64,000 nucleotides of DNA, from contig NC_067206.1 in assembly GCF_026262505.1 (NCBI RefSeq), positions 32,627,896 to 32,691,895 on the forward strand. Reading direction: 5' to 3'. Source of the DNA: Trichomonas vaginalis G3 (lineage: Eukaryota; Parabasalia; Trichomonadida; Trichomonadidae). The translations under genes and the position numbers were made by a program. The notes beneath the pieces were generated by a model that was not told where the DNA came from, ran no database searches, and was given only the letters and a program-made list of their open reading frames with translations. Shown piece after piece: positions 58,236 through 64,000 of this stretch (position 1 is its first letter; each line of letters starts with the position of its first letter).

Positions 58236-59050
58236 TTAATCAAATTTAACACATCCTTTATTTAAATCAACTATTATTTTTCCATGTTCACCTAATTGTT
58301 GATATTGTGTGTAAAGTTCATTAATGCTCATTGGTAAATTCACTTGATAAAGCATAACGTTCAACTGTTGACGACTAAAACCACTGAAAATGAAAAGTGT
58401 TGATAGATTTGATTTAATGTTTGTGCTTAATGCTTTGAAGTATTGAACAGCCATGAAGAATGAACACTGAATGTGTCGACATTGAGTTAATAACTGATTA
58501 AAATATGATTTCTCATTTGTTATTAGTTTTGATTTCACCGCATCATCTAGAAAAATGAGTGAATGCAAAAATTCTCTATCAAAATTTGAAATAGAAAGTG
58601 TTTCAAATAATTCATCCCGTTGTTTATCAATAATTTTATCCTCTAATCCTTGCTTCTTGATTGTATTATATAATTCTTTATACATTAAAAAGTTTTTTAA
58701 ATAATCTTCTGCTTCTTCTTGTGATAAATAAATAATTGGAATTTTGATTAAATGCTTTAAAGATTCAAATGTATCATCTGAAGGTGAACCTGAACGGTTG
58801 ATATAAATTAACACATGTGAATGGGGGAAGTGTTAGCAATAATGATAATTTGTTTTAATATCGTTAATGTTTTACCTTTATTTTGTTTACCAATTGCTGC
58901 AGTGATTGAATTTAAGTAACATTCAGAATATGGAATTTTCATTAATTTTTCCTTAGATAGAGCATTTCTATTATCACTCAATGCTTCATTAATCATATCA
59001 TCTACGTATGTATTATATACTCCCGCTAATTCTTCAGAATTTAAATCCAT
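58236..59050 (-). pseudogene. E2 DNA-packaging ATPase
   Basis: The N-terminal part has Walker A AIGKQNKGKT. Further on are the Walker B strand HSLIFLDDAVKS, the polar strand CSFFMAVQYFKAL and FIFSGFSRQQLNVML, paralleling FQGFSRYDIELIW in the A1 ATPase. Same family (A32/FtsK-HerA), pumping DNA into capsids. It is flanked by the capsid gene, as usual in Polintons. Looks broken (about one break). Confidence 0.82.
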
Positions 59051-59074
59051 TTAATCAAAAATAAATTTATAATT

Positions 59075-60713
59075 TTATACATTTCTATTCATCAATATTT
59101 CATCATATGAACTTCTATACTGTGGTGGTGTACCTGTTGGATGATATTTCAAACCTTCATCCGGTGTCCATGTCCAATACGTAGTCCTAGTAAACCAAAC
59201 CTGAGGAGGATTTGTCACCTTTGAACAGTAAGTGTCATTTACACCCTGAATGATTGGATAAGCTTTCACTTGTACTGTAACTTGTGAGTTGAAAGTTTCT
59301 AATCCATCAAAGAATATACCCGCTCCATCACGTTGAACTGGAATAGTGCATAAGAATGAAGTTTGGTCTTTCCATGTTCTAGCTAATGGCGCCATTATCA
59401 TCATTCAGTGGTCTAGTTAATGAGTCCTCGTATTCTTCCGTGCATTCATTCACTCCATCTAAATCAGAAGCTTGAAGCATACGTGTAAAGAATATGTCGC
59501 CCACTGTGGTCATCGCTTGATCGGGGAAGTTTCTGGAATCTATAGTGACCTGAAGACCTCGAAGCATTGGATTTTCTAAAACCGTTCTTTGCATTGCATT
59601 CTTCGGAAATGCTAACACAACATCTGTAACATTATGAAGAGCGTATGAGAAATCTGAACTGATACCTTCAGGAGTGATGCAACCTCCATTTAGTGAACGA
59701 ACGTCAATATGTTGAGCTGGAATCATGAATGGATCTTCCTTACTGAATAAACGTGGTATTGCTTTAACTGATTCTTCAATTAAACCGTATCCTGGTGTAA
59801 TGCATTTATCCTCTAAAACTTCCATCTTTGTGCATGAAATAATAACGTCATCAACTGTTGCGTCAGCAGATGTAGCGGCTAAGCTTGTAATTAATTTGGC
59901 AGGAAGTCCGATTTGTTGGAATTTGCGATCATATTTATAAACATGATTCATAATCTTTTCATAATTTTCATCAGTTATCTTTTCATAAACGTAATTTTGT
60001 AAATCAGCAACTCTTAACGGGTCAACCTGACAAAATACTAAAGTATCCCTGAAAACATAATATTTAAGAATGATTTCACCAAATGATTTAGGATAATCAT
60101 CGAACGCCTGAAATGCTAACAAATCATTTACCGGAATAATCATATCAAAAGTGATATCAACTTCTTCATTTGCTTTCTTGAAAACTTCTGAAGGGTCAAT
60201 ATATTTACCACATACTGAGTTATCATATTTTTGAACATTATTATATAACGAATGAACAAACTTTTTAACTTTCCTTTCTGATTTTGGTTTATATGTTGCA
60301 AATGCGAAAGATTCACGGGCGCAATCCATCTGAAGATAACCGGCATCACCTCTTTCGGTTTCTACTTCTAATTGTTTAAAGCTTTGATTTGATGATTTGT
60401 AACCAACGAATAAACGCATACATTTAAAAGCGGCATCACATGTGAAAGCTTTATTTGAAACTAGAGTTGCTTTAACTTTGCGTTTAATATATGTGTCACC
60501 TAATTGGTTCACATCATGAGCCGGATTTGTAATTCTTAAATGAGTTTGTTTATCATCAAAATATGGAGCATCAGAGTCATAGCATGAACTTTCAAGTTCT
60601 CTATAATATCTTCTTCCGTCATTCTTTGCAAATATTTCATTTATCTTTTCGAATGAATGAAACACATTTCCATTAATTGGTTTAGTGTTTGGCACCAAAT
60701 AGTTAGTCGTCAT
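59075..60713 (-). pseudogene. E2 candidate major capsid protein
   Basis: The largest morphogenesis gene. It starts at 60713 (MTTNYLVPNTKPINGNVFHS). Strand-rich throughout with aromatic edges: VKATLVSNKAFTCDAAFKCM, DITFDMIIPVNDLLAFQAFD, FGEIILKYYVFRDTLVFCQV, and a C-terminal part with TVQVKAYPIIQGVND and YWTWTPDEGL. Size, strand content and place next to the packaging ATPase fit the double jelly-roll capsid protein known from Polintons, but this is not proven from motifs. About one break. Starts in TTATTTAATAATAAATG. Confidence 0.6.
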
Positions 60714-60782
60714 TTATTATTAAATAAAAAATCAAAATTAAAATATGAAAATGAATTTTTAATTTTAATGAAATAATCAACT

Positions 60783-60998
60783 ATGGCTGCAGGATTCTTT
60801 AAGAAACTGTGGGATAAAGTAAAAAGAGGAGCGCATAAAGTTTGGGAAACAATGAAGAAAGGAGCGAATTGGATATTTAAGAATAAAGAAGCAATTAGTG
60901 ACGTTGCTGAATCAATAACACCAAAAGCTGCCCCAATAAGAGAAATTTTAAATAAAGGAGAAAAAGTTTATCAAAGACTACAACCAATACTAAGATAA
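60783..60998 (+). CDS. Small amphipathic virion-type protein (pX-like) 1
   Basis: 71 aa. MAAGFFKKLWDKVKRGAHKV, then WETMKKGANWIFKNKEA, a basic amphipathic helix with spaced Trp, then a second helix. It shares MAAGFFKKLWD with the next gene on the opposite strand, so the two are duplicates. Similar design in A2 (32159). Likely a minor core or membrane-active virion peptide. Confidence 0.6.
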   Translation: MAAGFFKKLWDKVKRGAHKVWETMKKGANWIFKNKEAISDVAESITPKAAPIREILNKGEKVYQRLQPILR

Positions 60999-61022
60999 AA
61001 ATAATATTTATTTATTTTTCCA

Positions 61023-61259
61023 CTATTTACCCCCTATTTTATTAAGTATTCCTTCAGCAATTCCACCAATTGCGTTACCTGCTTGTGCTCCCATCGCCGG
61101 ATTACCTGCTTTAGTACCTAATACTCCACCTATGATAGTTCCTGCCGTTTTCGCTACTGGTGCCAAAAAGTTTGCAACAGGTTTAATAACCTTTTTATAA
61201 ACCCAACCTGCAGCTTTCTTAATTCCATCCCATAATTTTTTAAAGAATCCTGCCGCCAT
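61023..61259 (-). CDS. Small amphipathic virion-type protein (pX-like) 2
   Basis: 78 aa. MAAGFFKKLWDGIKKAAGWV, a basic helix, then a Gly/Ala-rich segment (GTIIGGVLGTKAGNPAMGAQ) like a flexible membrane-active region. It converges on its duplicate at 60783, with 24 bases between stops. A divergent pair made by duplication and inversion. Confidence 0.6.
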   Translation of the reverse strand: MAAGFFKKLWDGIKKAAGWVYKKVIKPVANFLAPVAKTAGTIIGGVLGTKAGNPAMGAQAGNAIGGIAEGILNKIGGK

Positions 61260-61325
61260 TTCTGATTTAATATTAATTAAAAAATATATTTCATCACTTA
61301 TATTCTAATTTTTTTTAATGATAAA

Positions 61326-61704
61326 TGAAACCAATTTTAAAAATAAATGAAACAGAGGAGGAAGAAATAAATGAAAGTGAAAATGTTCAACAAAAAATAA
61401 ACGTTGTTAAACCAATTACTGAAATAAAATTTTTTCATCTGTTGATGAATTTAATGACTATTATGCTAATAATAAAAAATTATTTGAAGAATTGACAACA
61501 TGTAAATTGAATAAAATGTTTAAAGTTGATGGATTCAAAATTTCAAAAATAAAAGGAGTGGTTAGTTTGAAATCTATTCCTCAATCAAGAATCACCTCAT
61601 TAATGAAAATTGATGATTTAACAAAAAGAATAGAAATTATTGAAGAGCGAATAAATCAAATTATTGATTTCATAAATCATGACTCGTTGAGCCCGGGTCC
61701 TTAA
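61326..61704 (+). pseudogene. E2 hypothetical protein near the right end
   Basis: The start (MKPILKINETEEEEINESEN) is acidic. The later part is MFKVDGFKISKIKGVVSLKS, then a C-terminal coiled coil (DDLTKRIEIIEERINQIIDF). About one break. The end overlaps that of the last gene by 4 bases. Function unknown. Confidence 0.4.
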
Positions 61705-62186
61705 AGCTCATCACTGAGTTCAAGGTTATATTCATCAAATATTTCATTATTAAATGCAACTTCTGCTAGTTTATTTATTTTTTCAATACGATCATTTGAA
61801 AGTCTATCGTTTAATTTTTTCTGAAGTTTTTCATTTTCTAGTTCTGAAACTTTATTTGGATGATATTTAAACCCGTTAAATTCTTTTTCCTCAGTTTTGA
61901 TCATTAATTTACAAAGAACTTTTGTGGTTGGAATTCGTTTAAACCATTTATCATTAATATTTGTTATATATTCAATATCTGGAATTAATTCCCAAATTTT
62001 TGCATTTTCAATTAATTTATTATCAAATGCAAAAGCAATAGGTTTAATATTAAACTTACCTTTATAATATATACTTTCTACATAATCATCGAAATAAACA
62101 TCTACTTGTTTAACATTTTCAAGAATTGGTGAAAGAGCATCCATTAATTGATTGACGGTTACGAATCTTGATCCACTCATTTTCAT
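61701..62186 (-). CDS. End-linked conserved protein of E2
   Basis: 161 aa, starting MKMSGSRFVTVNQLMDALSP. The first four residues lie inside the terminal repeat and equal those of the gene at the other end (MKMS). Homologue of the A1 gene at 747-1256: QVDVYFDDYVESIYYKGKFN, EFNGFKYHPNKV and an acidic end (DEYNLELSDEL). Unknown function. Starting within the terminal repeat means both end genes share one promoter sequence. Confidence 0.65.
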   Translation of the reverse strand: MKMSGSRFVTVNQLMDALSPILENVKQVDVYFDDYVESIYYKGKFNIKPIAFAFDNKLIENAKIWELIPDIEYITNINDKWFKRIPTTKVLCKLMIKTEEKEFNGFKYHPNKVSELENEKLQKKLNDRLSNDRIEKINKLAEVAFNNEIFDEYNLELSDEL

Positions 62187-62471
62187 ACAAATTAAAAAAT
62201 AAATTATTCAAAAATGTAAGACATGAATTTTTAAAGTTTATTTTTTTTATTTTTTTATTTTTTTTATTTCATTATGTATGGGTTTAGTGTAAATGTCTTA
62301 CAATTTTGAAAATTTTTTAAATCTTGATTTATTCAAAAACGTAAGAATAAAAACCGTAAGAATCATACATTTTTTACTTCATATGTTAAAAAAAATGATA
62401 CAAAATCACTCGATATTGTATGAATTCTTACGTTTACAAAAAAAGTCACAAAACCCGCATTATATACTACT
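62174..62471 (-). repeat. E2 right terminal repeat (298 bp)
   Basis: Inverted copy of 46479-46776, ending ATATACTACT. The open frame seen inside it also appears at the left end and is a repeat shadow. Confidence 0.97.
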
Positions 62472-62477
62472 GGCGAA
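62472..62477 (+). repeat. Target duplication of E2, right copy (GGCGAA)
   Basis: Matches 46473-46478. Confidence 0.95.
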
Positions 62478-62936
62478 TCTGCTTGGAACCGTCAATAATT
62501 ATACATCAATGAATGATTAAAGTGTACAGTATGGATTGTAAATCTAATATCATTTAGGATAGTAAAAAATTCAAACGTTCACAAAAAAATTATACATTTT
62601 TTATTACTGAGATTAAAATGGTCAACATATAGCCATAATTAATAAGCTAACTTTTGGGAAAATGTTAAGAAATAAAAATTTGCCAAAAGTTATCAAAAAA
62701 TAATTTGAATCCGTTCGATATTATACTTTTTTAATGTAATACTATTTTTCTTTTGCTCGTAAAGCTACTTCATATAAAAATAATGCAATTGAATAAAAAA
62801 TATTATTCTCAAATTTTGAAGGGATTTTTCAATTTCATTACTTTCAAAATCATTTCAAATTCATTCGATGCAATACTGTCTATCTAGCATTCATTTGATG
62901 AAAATGGTACAACGAAGCACCCATGTTACTAGATAG
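62478..62936. other. Host intergenic region right of E2
   Basis: AT-rich, no gene or repeat recognised. Confidence 0.5.
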
Positions 62937-63947
62937 ATGATATCAATGATGAAAATGGATTGGGACACTCACTTTGGAAATAGTGGAGATCCAACAATTT
63001 CCAAAAGATATAGGAAGCGTAGATTTAGTTCAAGTGACATTGAAAATTACTACTTCAGTTATTGTTATTTTTATGGAATTTCAAATTCTGGAATCCGTAT
63101 TAAAGCTGTTGATGGTAATCATATACTTTTAGTTGAACAGTCTTCATTTGTAGGTTGCTATGAGACATTAACATTACATGATGAGGGAGGCGGGGCTATC
63201 TATTTTACATTGAATGGTCAATCTGTCTTAGATCAAGTTTGTTTTTCATATTGCTGGTCATCAAACTATGGTAATGCGGCCAAGATTAATTCTCGAACAG
63301 CTGATACAGGTAATATTTATAAAAACTATATTCTTTGGTGTTCAATCGCAAATTGTGGAAAAGATTTACAAACAAGTACTAGTACAATGAGTTTAAATTG
63401 GGGGCAACAGATAATTCAAAATTCAAATATGAGTGCAAATAAATGTAAAAACAATGCAGGTTATACTTTCTGGAGAGGAGACCCTGATTCAACAGGAAAA
63501 TACATTATTGTAACAGACTGTAATAGTACTGGAAATTATTTAATCGAATGTTTATGTATCCATCCTCAAACAATCAGCAATTCTTTTGTTTCAATTGTTC
63601 ATAATAAGTGCGGAAGATCTGTTGTACATTGCAGTAGAAATATAATTAGTTTTAATAAGTGCATTTTTCATGATAACATTGCTAATTATGGTTTTTATTT
63701 GGAAATTGGTTTTCAAACAATGGTTTTATCAAATTGCTATGTTTCTTTGAAAACAAAAGATGGATCTGGACATTTAAGCTTTATGAATGAAAGTATGAAT
63801 TTGTTTGAAATTGATAATGAATTAAATGATGGTCAAAATTGTTTTAATCTGCATATTATCAATTTCACATTAAAAAATAATTTTAATGATAATATTGGAA
63901 AGGCGGGTAGAATTGCATTGTATATTCCAAATAGTACTGAATATTAG
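62937..63947 (+). CDS. Surface-protein-like, right-handed beta-helix type (Pmp-like)
   Basis: 336 aa. Repeated short phrases of the type SSFVGCYE, GGGAIYF, SYCYFYG, CSIANCGKDL, NKCGRSVVHCSRNIISFNKC. Serine, cysteine and Asn turns at regular spacing fit a parallel beta-helix, as in the Pmp/adhesin-like families of parabasalids. It lacks a visible signal peptide and has no C-terminal membrane span, unlike normal family members, so it may be a fragment or a rearranged copy. The start is the first ATG (MISMMKMDWDTHFGNSGD). Confidence 0.6.
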   Translation: MISMMKMDWDTHFGNSGDPTISKRYRKRRFSSSDIENYYFSYCYFYGISNSGIRIKAVDGNHILLVEQSSFVGCYETLTLHDEGGGAIYFTLNGQSVLDQVCFSYCWSSNYGNAAKINSRTADTGNIYKNYILWCSIANCGKDLQTSTSTMSLNWGQQIIQNSNMSANKCKNNAGYTFWRGDPDSTGKYIIVTDCNSTGNYLIECLCIHPQTISNSFVSIVHNKCGRSVVHCSRNIISFNKCIFHDNIANYGFYLEIGFQTMVLSNCYVSLKTKDGSGHLSFMNESMNLFEIDNELNDGQNCFNLHIINFTLKNNFNDNIGKAGRIALYIPNSTEY

Positions 63948-63951
63948 AAAT

Positions 63952-64000
63952 ATACTCCAAACTTTTTCTGAGCTTTGCTCAGAAAAATTGTTTGGAGTAT
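63952..64000. terminator. Perfect-looking long hairpin downstream of the surface gene
   Basis: ATACTCCAAAC then TTTTTCTGAGC pair with GCTCAGAAAAA and GTTTGGAGTAT around a 3-base loop, with two extra bases in one arm. It starts 4 bases after the stop codon. It could be a 3' end signal or the tip of a small inverted-repeat element cut by the window edge. Confidence 0.5.

Larger units (their letters stand above)
46479..62471. mobile_element. Polinton E2, end to end
   Basis: 15,993 bp between the GGCGAA duplications. The terminal repeats are 298 bp, start AGTAGTATATAATGCGGG, and look identical by eye. Gene set: polymerase with an N-terminal module, integrase, collar fibre, packaging ATPase, capsid-type genes, two amphipathic peptides and end-linked genes. 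The structure looks whole, but about half a dozen genes are broken. Identical terminal repeats point to recent insertion. Confidence 0.95.

Overview
The window looks like nuclear DNA of a parabasalid protist (Trichomonas or Tritrichomonas type). It is very AT-rich. The host genes have no visible introns and their start codons lie just downstream of T-rich TCATT-type initiator motifs. The host complement includes a Rab GTPase, a UBR-box ubiquitin ligase, a parallel-beta-helix-like surface protein and a FLYWCH-type MULE transposon. Most of the DNA is Maverick/Polinton material, a known hallmark of these genomes. Genus is not settled from sequence alone.

Layout. (1) 1-15024: right part of Polinton A1, whose left end lies outside the window. 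It holds the polymerase N-terminal region, a KilA-N gene, integrase, fibre gene, packaging ATPase and small capsid-type genes, and ends in a hairpin-bearing terminal repeat. (2) 15025-33982: right part of a second Polinton, A2, with integrase C-terminus, fibre gene with fifteen 66-bp repeats, a capsid-type gene, basic small proteins and a Dam-like methyltransferase. A1 sits inside the A2 integrase gene. (3) 17982-31366: element B, inserted in the A2 capsid-type gene with a 6-bp target duplication. B has A1-type ends but no integrase, capsid or polymerase. Its interior is a giant inverted duplication (arms about 5.7-6.0 kb) of an SF3 primase-helicase and an HNH gene around clusters of 24-bp iterons. 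(4) 33983-36835: host genes. (5) about 36836-42309: a MULE with a second, divergent gene. (6) 42329-45874: UBR-type E3 ligase. (7) 46479-62471: Polinton E2, seen end to end, 15,993 bp with 298-bp terminal repeats identical by eye and the 6-bp target duplication GGCGAA. (8) 62478-64000: host flank with a surface-protein-like gene.

How the parts fit. A1, A2 and E2 have the Polinton toolkit: protein-primed DNA polymerase and integrase (replication and insertion), ATPase and capsid-type proteins (particle assembly), and a phage-like collar-domain fibre (attachment). B looks like a dependent element that shares A1's ends and brings its own helicase. All these elements are treated here as fossils; each carries several breaks, though E2 looks young. 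The points most worth follow-up are B itself, the covarying terminal hairpins, an in-frame double-hairpin micro-repeat scattered through Polinton genes, the 16-19-nt bidirectional promoters, and the exchange of the fibre tip between unrelated Polintons.
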